Part shown: positions 1 through 12,400 of the stretch, piece by piece
Layout of the letters: each line of letters starts with the position of its first letter
Position numbering within the stretch: position 1 is the first letter of the stretch
NCBI GenBank assembly: GCA_963855995.1
Contig: OY979718.1
Location: 28,243,282-28,307,281, forward strand
Length of the DNA stretch: 64,000 nucleotides
Origin: Muricea muricata
Taxonomy: Eukaryota > Cnidaria > Anthozoa > Malacalcyonacea > Plexauridae
Direction of reading: 5' to 3'
The notes under the pieces: generated by a model
What the model saw: the letters and a program-made list of their open reading frames with translations, nothing else
Databases searched by the model: none
Told to the model about the DNA's origin: nothing
Program-made: the position numbers and the translations under genes

Positions 1-179
1 GTTACCTTAGTACGATAACGTGATGAGCTTTTAACCGTGATTTTGGGTCAAAAGTAGTTCAATATGGCAGTGGGTGCTGACGTCAGCATGACGTCATGGG
101 TCAGGTGTAAAATTACGGAGTTTAAGATTACGGGGTGTAACGTCACGGGTGTAACGTTCATAAAGCCTGATGTGGGCCT

Positions 180-445
180 TTTTTGCCCTTATCCCACAGC
201 CACCTATATCCACCTCGCATCCACCCCCCTACATTCACCTCACATGCATCTTACAACCACATCATATTTACCCTACACCCACCTCACATCGACCTTTCTT
301 CAGCCCCACGTTGACCTCACATCCGTCCTGCATCCACCCACCACATCTACCTCACATCCACCCTTACATCGACCTGTCATCAACCCCACATTAATTCTAC
401 ATCGACCTATCATCGCCCCTCACCGAGCTCTCAGCAACCTCGCAT
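180..445 (+). repeat. Minisatellite in left foldback arm
   Basis: Degenerate tandem array built on a unit close to CCTCACATCCACC / CTACATCGACC, 11-15 bases long, with variable spacing. Open frames here are low-complexity Thr/His/Pro/Ser repeats and are not genes. The complementary array lies in the right arm. Confidence 0.7.
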
Positions 446-1659
446 AAGCAGATTCTCATCTGCTCATACCAATAGTCCGGACCTACACATGGCTAAAACT
501 GTTAAACCCAAAAAGTAGAGCCATGGGGCCTGATCACCATTTCAGCACCTGCCCATAAGTGTTAATGCGAACAAGCTCATGCACTCTTGAAGCCCGATGG
601 CCCGCCAAGCTAGAATAGCTATTATATAGTCCCGTATTTTACAGGATGAGCAGATGAGAACCTGTTCATGCTTATGAACGCATGCTCATAAGGCCCGATG
701 GCCCGACACGTATAACTCTCCCATATATTGAAAAAAAATAACCAGACTCTCATATCAGATACTTCTATAAAAATTTTATTAAGAACAATATGACAAATAT
801 TTTTGTAGTTAATGATCTTCATCTGGAGATATATATTTTCCAATTTCTTTGGAAGCTTAGGCAGAGTGTTAGAGTACGCTTTTTCTCCAGCGGTTTGCTT
901 ATCCAAACTAGTATGAGTCAAATTCAGCTTCATTGATATCGCATCTCTTTACTTAATTACATGCATTAATTTAGTACAGACACGGATAAACGTTTGGAAT
1001 AATTTATTTTATAGTGAAGCTCCACATTTTATTGTATTTACATTGCATATAAAATAAGTTATTCCAAGCGTTAATGCAGCAATATTTTGTCCTGAAAGTT
1101 TATAAATTTTCGTTTTCGTCAAGCCCCCCTTATTCCTTTTTTGAGGAAATGAAGATGAATTTGATTCATACTGGCCTGGATGAACAAAACTGCTGGAGAA
1201 AAAGCTTACTCTAATATTCTGCCTAATTTCCAAAAAGAATTGGAACGTATCTATTTGCAGCGTCCCAAGTGGATACGACAACTAAAAGAACACGTTTACA
1301 AGACTTCAGTTTCACTGAAGGCAATGATGATAAAGATCATTAACCACATAAATATTTGCCATATTGTTCTTGATAAAATTTTATATAAATAACAGAGCCT
1401 GGTTTTATTTTTTAATGTATGGGAGCCTGGGTTATTAGTATCGGGCCACATCGGGCCTTGTGAGCGCATGAACATGTGCTCATTAGCAGTTATGAGCAGG
1501 TGCACATCTGCTCATCGCGTAAAATTGTACTGAACTAACAAAATATAGCTATACTAGCATGTTAAACCACGGGGCTACATCGGACTCTACTTTTTGGGTT
1601 TGACGCTTTTAGCCATATGTAGGTCCGGACTGTTGCTATGAGCAGCTGAGTACATGCTT

Positions 1660-1815
1660 ATGAGGTTGGTGAGGGGTCGATGTGTGGTCGATGTAGGGTC
1701 GATGTGAGGCAGATGAAGGGTGGATGGTAGGTGGATGTGGGGTGAATGTGGTGGGGTGGATGCTGGGTGGTGGTAGGTTGGATGTGAGGTGGATGCAAGG
1801 TCAACGTGCGGCCTA
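1660..1815 (-). repeat. Minisatellite in right foldback arm
   Basis: Reverse-complement counterpart of the array at 180-445, with units such as GGTCGATGTGGGGT and GGTGGATG. It is shorter than the left array, so the two arms have changed repeat number independently since the inverted structure formed. Confidence 0.7.
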
Positions 1816-2046
1816 CGAAAGGTCGACGAAAGGTAATGTTGCACTCCGTTGTATTACACCCTGCCACGTTGCACCCGTAATGTTACACTCCGTAACGTTA
1901 CACCTTACCCATGACGTCATGCTGGCCTCCGACCCAAAATTACGGTTAAAAGCTCATCACGTTTTGGTACTAGGATTGCATAACGTTATCGCTATTAGAG
2001 CTACATAACGTTACCCCATTAAGGTTTGATAACGTTATTAGGATTA

Positions 2047-2110
2047 ATGACATCATGCTGACGTCGGCATAACGTTATGCTGACGTCAGCATAACGTTAT
2101 GCTGACGTCA
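2047..2110 (+). repeat. 22-base tandem repeat at foldback end
   Basis: About three copies of a 22-base unit that joins two palindromes, ATAACGTTAT and CTGACGTCAG. Further single AACGTTAT words lie at 1980-2040. It closes the right end of the foldback element. Confidence 0.75.
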
Positions 2111-2112
2111 GT

Positions 2113-3451
2113 TACCATTTTGAATACTAATTACTTCCGACCCCATCGTACCGGATAGGCTACCAGAGTGGTATGTTTTCCAACCGTTACGAATTATTCT
2201 CCTTCAGCATGTTTTTAAGTAGAAGATGATAAGGAAAAAAGAGATGCATTAATGAACAGACAAATTGATGAATTAATTAGCAACGACGCTTATGTGATAT
2301 CAATATGAATTTACAATGTGCGTGCAGTATGCTCGCTATACGCCCCAAGCTGTCTCCTGCAAATGAAAAAAGGGTATATGCTAAGCATACATGTATCTGC
2401 GAATGTAGCCATTTTGCATCATCAACGATTGTCAAATGTCATATTAAAAAAACCCCCAGAAAACCAAAGTCAAAACTGTTTTCGCTAAATTGGGAAAGTA
2501 ATGTTGTCCGATTGCAGCAAGACAGAGGAAAATCACTCCCATGCCAATCTAGTTCTAAACAAGGTTTGCCCGTCTGGGTTTTCGTCCTCCCCCTGAGAGG
2601 ATATCCTTACTGCGCCTCTGCAACAAATAGAGCAGTGGTTTGAAGACCTGCTCTGAAGAAGTGATACGCAAGGATGGATAGTTTATGCAGGATGAAACAA
2701 TAAAAAATGTGCGACTGTTTGCCTCATTGTATGTGGTTTTGATATTTTCTTTATAATATAGATGAAATTAATAGAATTAGAATTATTATAATATTAATAG
2801 CACAAGTAGAATTTGAACATAGACAAGTTAAAGCTTTATGAAGGAGAAGAAATATATTTACATGTACATCGACACAGTATAATAATCATCCATCATGTGA
2901 GATTATGAAATTTCACATATGAAAATTATTGCTTTTCAAACCATTAATTAACAGTCAAAGCTTATTAATATTTTATATTGCTAGAAAAGACTGTAGTTTA
3001 TATAATAAACGGAAAATACATGGCCTGGTGATGCTAGATTTTATATATATACTTCTCGTTTTGAACATAATATTATGATATTTCATGCATGGCATTTATA
3101 TCGTATTCCTGATTTATCTGACTTATGTTGTCTTAAAACAGTAGTGTCAGAGTCAGTTGATGAAATATGAATTGATCACAAAAAGTTGTTCATAAATTAC
3201 CTTTCAGTCTTGTTAATGTTCAATTCGATTTGTGTTTGTTCGTGAGCTCAGTGAAAATTTTAGCATAACATCATCCTAATTTTAGATTCTCGACTATTAG
3301 TTGAACTTAGTGTACGCATTTGGTGATTGGCTACAAGCTAACATTACACTTACATAATATTTTCATTTACGCAAATACAAGCATAGTTGCACCGATCACA
3401 GTCGCCTGTATAAATGTTACATAGATTTACGTAAAATTTCATTTTGTATAG
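2113..3451. other. No gene recognised (probable TMEM147 intron)
   Basis: AT-rich sequence between the foldback element and the first TMEM147 exon. The longest open frame (2305-2643, +) has no recognisable motif. I looked here for the missing N-terminal TMEM147 exons and found nothing resembling them. Confidence 0.4.
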
Positions 3452-6400
3452 GAATTCCTGAAATCGACGGTAGACGTTGCTGACTTATTTGGTCTGTACC
3501 TAACAATGTCGAAAATTCCTGGAAAAGGAGAACTGAAAGTGTTAGTTGCTGGTTTAGGTAATGTACACAGTAATATTTTACTGCACAACAACCGTTCCGG
3601 TAACTCCGAATATACACATTTTTTTATTATAAAGTCGGAACATGAAATCAAAATGTTGTGTCTGTGCGGAGCAGGATGTCAGCGCTTGTTAGCGAATCCA
3701 GGCCAAAACGACTCCCTTGCATGGCAAAATTACTGTCCTATTAATGTATAGGCTACGTGCACGCGGTGTCGTTTCCGAGTGGTTTCATTGGGAATTATGT
3801 CAAAAGGCTTCTGACTTGTTGGCATAATTTAATGAAAACCAGCATAAACCTCGTCTAAGGGCAAAAACTAAAAAGTTGAAATATTCATACTGTTTTGACA
3901 ACGCTCGGAAACGACCTCGTGTGCATAGTCGTAATTGCATACTATTGTAGTTACATAATGTAGTTAAATAATTAGTGTTCACAGGCGAATGTTGGTATAA
4001 TGTACTCAAACTCAACGATTTTATTATCTTTAGCTCTCCATGCTTTAAAACATTTTACAAACACAAACCCGCCATCTTTTTCAATCCTTTTCTCGTCCCC
4101 AATCCCCAGCGTCTGACTCGTACATCACAGTTGGTTCCGACTTTCTTGATTATTAGATAGCATTCGCCAAATTGTTAAGAGCTGATATGTTTACCGGTAA
4201 ACTGCTAAAATAATGAAAATCACCTGCAATGTTCGTTAGCCGTCGGAACGGAGTGACTGCATGTTGTACTGTAATCAACTCTCCAAAATCTAAAGCATTC
4301 GTGCAAACCTTTTTGACATTGTGCTATACAATTTAATGAGACACCTCAAGATTAAGGAGTTTTCTCTGCACTTGCTTACATAAAAGTCATTAAGATCGAA
4401 TATGAGGTGTATTGTGCAAGAAAGTTTAGGTGACGAATTAAGCATACCGCAAAATTATCAACAGGTAAGTAATGCTGGCGCACAAGCATGATATTCCATT
4501 CATGTTCATTCCATTATTTTCACATAATTAGTCCTGGATATTATAAGGCAGGATCCCAAACTCAGGTAGTTAGCGTCCAATCTTTCCTCTGTCCATATTT
4601 GATAAAATTTTAGAAAAATATATACAGTAAAGCATTGAATTCTTAAAAAATTGTTAAATTATAGTATTTGTTGTGTACCCTGAAGCTTGGTTTTTGACGG
4701 TATAGAACTACTTAACCATGTTGAGTATTATGTACAAACTTCCAAAAACAGCGAGTTCATTTTTCGGGTGACTTTAACAACGACTTAAGTAAGAAAAACG
4801 TTCATTGACGTGACATTGACCATGTACATGACAAATTAACATCAAACACTGAACACGTTAACTTTGAATAATGAATAAGAAGAAAGTTTTTCAATGCACT
4901 TATTGAAGTGTTTTTAAAATTAAATTTTATCCAACATTTTGTTGGTTGTATTGGTTGTAAGGTCAGATAAATTAACAAAAAAACTTCTTTGATAGAATAT
5001 TTTTACGACAGAAAAAGCAACATTTGCTAACTGGAAAGTTTGCTAACTATAAAACTACACTGATCTGGAGGTACTCGCGAAGACTAATATTCACTTCATC
5101 AGTAATGTTATGTTGCATATAATATTAGAAGCGTACTTCTAATATTAGAAGGGTACTTCTACTAGGTATTCGCTGAAACACCGAGTATTGTGAATATATT
5201 ATGGAGCTGCAAACCGAACAGAATAGAAAGTTTTCGTTTGATTCTGTATGTTAATCACTCTACTGCACTGTTGTATTTCATGTTGTTATTGCGTAAACAA
5301 CTTTATTAAAACACTATTTTAATATCAATTATTCATAAATCACTATTTTAATACATATATTTTTGCTCGAAATATAAGTTTCACATGACAAATTGTCTTT
5401 TAAAATTGTCGACTCTTTTATGTTTAAGCGGGTGCAAATATTGTCATTTACAAGTTTTTGTAATCGGTACAGTTTAAACAGGTTCGCAACAGAACTGGTT
5501 CAGCTAAACCAAGCACTTAATGACAACAGTCGTTGATTAATTATATTGAGGTTATATGTATTTTATATTGGAGAGGATAATTAAAATGCTTGTTTGACGC
5601 GTTGAATCACCAGCCCATGCATGTTTTTTGGTATTTTCGTGTTTATAGCCGCACGTGTTTTTCAGAAGTATAGTAATGAGAGGAAGTGTGACCAAAGCAT
5701 TCAATGGATCTGAAGATCTATTTCACCCTCGAGTGGGCAGTTCGGTCATTTTTAGCATTCAAGCATCCTTGTCTGTGATGGCAAACTTTCTTGTTATTTT
5801 TTTGTTCACCTGTCGCAGGCGTTTGCTTCACAATCCTCATAACCGTTGTATACTAAGTTTAGCGATCACTGATGTTCTAACAGGTATCTCGCTTATTTTT
5901 TGTCCGCGGCTTACAATAGGAGAAACATTTTACCAGTCAAGTGCACTGAGCTTCATCGCCCGAGAATTTTACTGTCGCGTCATATGGAGCAATTTTTTGC
6001 CGTTTGCTCTTGGAGTCGCATCGGTGTATACATCTGTGGTATTTTCGTTCGAACGTTGGTTAGCTGTGAGACGATGTATATTCTACAAGACAAGATTTAA
6101 AACTCGTCATATGAACATGTTAATCTTGGCGTCTTGGATTACAGGTTTCACCGCCGAAATTCCAATAATTGTCTTCGCCGAAGGTGTTTATGATCAACCA
6201 TCCCAGCTCTGCCGTTATATTCTAGAGAAGAACAAAAACTCGAGTATATTGTTTTCGACTGTACTTTTCCTTTTTCAAACAGTAATACCGTTAACGTTGA
6301 TGACTTTAGCTTACATAGACGTTTTTCGCGGTATCAAGACATCACTTCGATTTGCAACATCTGCTAGGGCTGAAAATATCAACGGTCTCAAACGGTTGAA

Positions 6401-9400
6401 GAAAGTCACAACGGTCGCGGCTGTAACGACATTTGTTCTAGTAATTTGTTGGGTGCCATGCTCTACTTATTTCTTTATTTCACTTTTGTTACTTAAGCCT
6501 CTGGATGATTATAAAAGCCCATTTCTTTGGCTTATTGGTGCACTTCCCTTTATTAACTCGTGTATCAATCCTTGGATATATGTGTTCTCAAATCCCGAAT
6601 TAAGGAATGCTCTTAAGGGCATGTCACGTTAGTATTGCCTCCGAGAGGTTAAGATACGGTACGGGTGCGGGTAGCATCATTTTATTTATGATAACACCCC
6701 CCCCCCCCCCGTTATATTCATGTTTGATTTATCTTGTTTGGTTGTTGGGATGGAGGAGGATCTTGCTCGAAAGAACACATACATTAATTAGCAGTAAATA
6801 CCAGATGCAAATTTATTGACAAAATAACACTATACCGTAGCGGAGTTACTAGGATATCTTAAACTCACTATACTCACATATTAATGCTATTTATTGTAGT
6901 CGGTTGCTAACGTTTCAACAAAGAAATATTTCTCGTAGGTGATTATTCATTACATTATGATAATACTACAACTACTACAACTTGTATTAAAAAATATATA
7001 TACTAGAAAAATTATTGTTGTGCCACTTGCTATAATATATTTAAATATTCTAAAACAGCATACAAATAATAAATTTTAATGAGTACAATGCTATAAGAAT
7101 ATTTTCATGAGGTAAAAAATAGAATATTCCATGTGACAAGGGTCACCACTATTCACTGCATACACCTCCATGCCACCTGAACACCCAGTAAATGGTGCGC
7201 AACAACCCGAGCAAACCCCCGGGCAGAACAGGGTGCATTATGGGAAGGCACAAGCCAACACATCAGGAAACAAGAAGGTTGTTCTGAAAACTGAATCCGT
7301 TCCATTTGTAAATGATTCTGGTAGGGTTGTCAAAGGCTTAGCACTTCTGGACTGAGGGAGTGAGACCACACTTACAAGAACATAAGACCACACATATATT
7401 TCTACAGATAATCAGCGTAGACTATTAAGAATATATGTGCCCAAGTCTCATCTATTCATTAGCCTGAGATTAAGCATTTAGTTGGCCTTTCTTATTTCTA
7501 CTTGGTATAGGCCACCTAACTCAGAAATTGATCTTTTTAATTATTTTGAGCTTTTCCTTCCTAAGTGTGATATGGAGGATAGAGAAATTATTTTGATGGG
7601 AGATTTAAATTGTTACTTTAAAAAACTACTCCCTGACCATCACACTGGTAAACTATCTTTTTGTCCCTTGTACGAGTTGATTCAAGTTATTCGTGAGCCA
7701 CGTAGAATTACAGAATCTACATCTACCTTAGTCCATCTAATTTTAACGAATACGCCTGAGCATATTTCGTCATCTGCTGCTATTCGCACTGGTATATCGG
7801 ATCACAATCTTGCATACGCTATCCGCAACTTTAAGCCACCTAGATCCAAACTTATATTAAAAAAAGTCCGCGATTTCAAACATTTTTCTAAAACTCAATT
7901 ACGGAATGATCTACTTCAGGTTCCTTGGGACAGCATTCTTTGGTGTGAGGACAGCATGTTTTATGAAATTTTAAATAGACATGCACCTATTCGTCACAAA
8001 CTTGTAAAGTCTAATCCAATTCCTTGGATCACACCTTCTATTAAGTAACTAATTAGCACCAGGGATTATTACAAAAAGGTTATTAAATTTAATTCCACAA
8101 TCCGTTGGAGAAAGTATCGACTTTTGAGGAACAAGGTAAACATTCAGCTGCGTAGGAGTAAGGCTAATTTCTTTTATAATGGATTTAAAGATTGTGTAAA
8201 AACAAAAAATATTAAAAAATCGTGGTCGCTTATAAACTCTCTTAGGGGTAAAAAAAATTCAAATATTAGTGAAATTTCCGCAAAGGATAGCAATATTGTC
8301 GATTCAGCAAAGATTGCAGAATGTTTCAATTATTATTTTGTCAACATCAGTCCTAAGTTGGTGCAGAAATTAGCAATGAACCTATAGGCCAGGAAACATA
8401 CAATTATAACAATGTCCGTCCTACGTTAGATTCCAGGTTCATATTCCAATATATAAATGTTGACAACGTAAAATCATCTTTCATGAACCTTAAAACGAAT
8501 AAATCTTCTGGCCTGCAGGAAGTGGCCAAAAAAAGTAGTCATACGTTTAAATGTAGTCTCTTGATGAATAAACGCCTAGCATGAGAAAAATATGTTGGTC
8601 GGTAGACGAGAAATTCAATGTAGTACATTTTTTGCATATCATTACGCATTGCGCATGTATACGACATGATAAAATTGTACCACAAGCACCAGAAAGTAAA
8701 TGTTACTATAGAAAGCTTGGGGTAGTATGGCAAAAAATTTTTGGAATCTTCCCAGTAGAAATACTGTTTTTACTAAGATGGAGAGGAAGACAAGAAAGCA
8801 AGGAACAGGGTTGCTTGAAATAGCGAAGTGCCTGGGATATTGAAAGCAGGCGTAAGGGCTAACCAAACGCGAAAGAGTTTGGCCTCAGTTACGCAGGAGC
8901 GAAGAAGATTTGTGCCAAGTTGAAATCAAGTGGGGATTGTCATCGCAAGCCAAGTTCGGGTAGAAAGCGTAAAACAAGCGAACGAACTGATCGGTATATA
9001 GTTCGGCAATCTAAAATAGGCACCCCTACAAAAAACACCTCGCTGATTCACTAAAGTCCCAAACTGGGGTAAACGTTTCAACGTCAACTATTCAGAGACG
9101 TCTCCGTGAAAACGGAATACACTGGAGAAAAAAGACTAGGAAGTTCTTCGTCAGTGAGAAGAATTGGCTAAAGCATTTAGCATTTGCCCGGGAACATGTT
9201 CATTGGGACCGTAACCAGTGGAAAAGTGTTGTTTTGAGTGACGAGCCGCCATTCACGTTGCAAAACAACTCTTTCCAATTTACTTGGCGGAATGATCGCG
9301 AAAAAAATACCAGTCGTACAATGCAAGGGACAGTAAAACACCAAAAATCAATTAATGTGTGGGGTTGTTTTTCCTGGAATGGTGTGGGGGATCTTCATTG

Positions 9401-12400
9401 GGTTAAGGAATAATGACTGGCCCAGTATACCGTCAGATTTTAATACACCATCTCGTTCCGTCTGCTCGTCGATTGTGTGGAAATAATTTTGTATTTCAGC
9501 ATGATAACAATCCAAAACACACACGTGGAGTGGGTTAGCGATATCTCGCAAATAAGAAAGTGACTGTAATGAAATGGCCTGCGCAATCTCTGGACTTGAA
9601 CCCCATAGAAAATTTATGGGCTCAGCTCAATCGAATAACCATGGAACATAAGCCAACGAATGAAGAGGAATTGTTTGAAGTCCTCAAACGGGGGTGGGAG
9701 TCATTGTCCATAGAATATTTGCATGGTCTTATTGAAAGCATGCCAAGACGATGCAAGGCTGTCATAAAAGCGAGAAAAATGCCAGCAAAGTATTGAAAAG
9801 GAACATGTTTTGAAATATATTATTCTTGTGAAATGACAAAATTTAAAATAAAAATAACCATGTCATTAGTTTGACGCATGGCTACTTTTTTTGCCACCCC
9901 CTGTAGATAAAATTCCAGCTAAAATTCTTAAACTTTCAGCGGATATAATTTCTCCAACATTAACCTATATGTTTAACCGGTCACTCGAATCGGGCATTTT
10001 TATTGATCATTGGAAGAGAGCACGAGTTGTCCCAATCTTTAAGTCCGATGTTGGATCGGACTTCCAATTATTAGTAAAGTGTTCGAGAAAGAGATTTTTC
10101 ATCAATTATACTTTTATCTTTCCAACAATTCCCTGCTGTCAAAGTTTCAGTCCGGCTTTCGCCCGAAGTACTCGACACTTTCGGCATTAATTCAGTTGTG
10201 TGATGAGCTTATCAAAAATATGGACAATGGAAAATTAGACTGTGTAGTATTTCTCGATGTTTTAAAAAAGTGTTTGATTCTGTAAACCACAAACTACTTC
10301 TTGATAAAATGCGCACATTGTATGGCGTATTGGGTATCCAATTAAAATTGTTTGCATCGTACTTATCCAATAGAGAGCAAAAGTGTCAAACAGATGATCA
10401 ACTGTCGACCCCCATACGAATTAAATGTGGTGTTCCTCAGGGCTCGATTCTTGGTCCTCTTTTTTTCTTACTGTACCAAAATGACCTGCCAGATTGCTTG
10501 TAAAACTCAGGCCCATCCCTGTACGCTAATGATACAGTAATCAGTGCATCTTCTCATGATTTCACCGAACTGGTGGCTATTATAAACCCAGGTCTTCGTA
10601 ACATCCGGAAATAGATGATATGTAACAAACTCTAAATTCATCCAAGAAAAACAAAATACTTGTTTATTGAATTTCCCTATAATCTTAAACACCAAATAAG
10701 TGACCACCATATCTCGATAAGTAGTACTCCAGTTGCTAGAATCGATGCATTTTCTTGTCTTGGAGTAAACATGGATGAACAACTGTGATGGGGAACCCAT
10801 GTTGACCATATATGCTCAAAAGTTAGCGCTGGAATAGGTCTAATTAAAACCTTTTGTCTCTCTATCTACGTTAAAAATGCTGGAGAATGTAATTGTTCTG
10901 CCTTATTTTGATTATTTCAGCCCTCTGTGGGATAATTGTTGGAACACCCTAAAAAAAAGACTACAAAAATTTCAGAATCGTCCAGCAAGAGTAATCACCG
11001 GAAAATCTTATGATCTACCTTCGGTCAAATTGCTTGCAAATCTTCAATTAATGGACATCATTAGAGACGAGACGTATCAATTCCAAATCTTTATTTGTGT
11101 ATGAAATTATTGCTGGCCACACTGCCCCCAACTCACGAAATAAATTCAGATTTAATTATGAAACGGAATACCCATATAATCTCTGGAAACAGCAGCACTG
11201 GTTTAGTACTTTCCAGGAATGAGTTGAAAATGGCATTCTTCGATTCCTATTAAATTTAATTTTACCGTGTTATATTTATGTCCTTGTAGATATTTTTGTC
11301 TCGTAATATGTCAAGTATTGTAGTATGTAATATATTTAATCTTTGTAATTTTGTATTCACGCGCCTCATGGAAATCAGCCATGTATCGTAGTTGTAGAGA
11401 GGCTAGCGTGTTTAAATAAAGTTTATGTATGTATGTATGTATCTTTCTTCACATTTGGCAGATGTTCCAATAGAGCCGTGTGGTGAGTGTTATAGCTGAT
11501 GTTCTGTACGGTTTGGATGCTGCTGCGTTGATGGCACCACTACAAGTTAGGCGTGGGCATCTTGGCCATATGACACAGAGTTGACTGCTTTAGGTTGGCT
11601 GTTTGCAGGGCCCGTCCCTCACCAATTGGTTGGGGACAGCGTATCCTACGCGTACAGATCTCTGAGACGGAAAATGATGCCAATCGTGAGCTGCGTAAGT
11701 TTTGGGGAGTGGATACTTTTTGCGTTCGGGCAGAAACGGTTTCGCCTTGCACCCCCCCCCCCCCCCCAGTGAACAGAAGGCACTTAATGCTATTCATCAG
11801 TCTTGCATGCGGCGAGAGTCTAGGTATGAGTTACTGTAGGCCTTCTTTGAAAAACCCAAAAACTACGAGGCTGTCTTGAAACGCCTTGAGTCAGTCAAAA
11901 GAAGCTTGTTAAAGGAGGTAGCCAAATGTCATACCAAAACAATTACTGCCTATATCGAAAAGTGGCTTTCCCGCAAGTTGTCGAGGAAGAAGAGTGCAAT
12001 GGGCGGAGAGCAGTGGTTTCTACCCATCATCTGATTACCTCACAACACAAACTCCTACCACGAGTGGTGTTTGATACAGCCTCTAAACATGGTGACGTCT
12101 GCCTGAACGATTGTCTCGAATCGGGTCCTGTTGCGTTCGCCGGTGATGTTTCGGATATGTTTCGCCATGTTCGACTTGACCCACGCGATTGCAAATACCA
12201 TTGTTATCTATGGTGTGGATTGGATGTATCCAGACCCCCTTATGTCTACAGAATTAATTGCCTCGTCTTTGGAGACAAGTCGTCCCCGTGCGAAGCCGAA
12301 GAACTGTTGAAGACAACAAAGCGACATGGCCTGTTACTGCTACAGTTGTCAAACGCGATATATTTTTTGATGACCTGTATACATCCTGTCAAGATAATGA

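Larger units (their letters stand above)
1..2112. mobile_element. Foldback-type element with long imperfect inverted arms
   Basis: The left arm (about 1-960) and right arm (about 1145-1990) are imperfect reverse complements, separated by a spacer of roughly 0.2 kb. Matching landmarks occur in mirrored order. Positions 20-44 pair with 1940-1965 (GATGAGCTTTTAACCG). The segment at 470-520 containing AGTCCGGACCTACA pairs with 1575-1635. The segment at 760-930 pairs with 1165-1400. Each arm also carries its own tandem minisatellite. The left end appears to continue beyond the window, so the terminus and target duplication are not visible. No transposase is recognisable. The architecture is like Foldback/Galileo-type DNA elements; assignment to a known family is not possible here. 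Confidence 0.75.
7465..11442 (+). mobile_element. LINE copy 1 (CR1/L2/Jockey-like), broken, 5'-truncated
   Basis: The C-terminal part of an APE endonuclease lies at 7482-8048 ([23 protein letters not shown]). A linker follows at 8124-8387. After a Tc1-like insertion, reverse transcriptase resumes at about 9906-10500 ([32 protein letters not shown]) and a C-terminal region lies at 10877-11104 ([24 protein letters not shown]). Several frameshifts and stops make it a pseudogene. The catalytic YADD box reads YAND near 10523, losing the first metal-binding Asp. The 3' end has GGCTAGCGTGTTTAAATAAAG, then a (TATG)n tail at 11424-11442. The same 3' UTR words occur in the copy at 28541-30300. It lies in the TMEM147 intron. 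Confidence 0.85.

Noticed and set aside
2305..2643. 112-residue + strand frame
   Set aside because: No recognisable domain, and it does not match the missing TMEM147 N-terminus.
3506..3751. 81-residue open frame starting [10 protein letters not shown]
   Set aside because: Only its first part is coding: it is the end of a TMEM147 exon that is spliced at 3557. The rest is intron.
5655..5675. Upstream extension of GPCR 1 from a GTG
   Set aside because: A GTG start is implausible for an animal gene. The ATG at 5676 is the first in frame after a stop.
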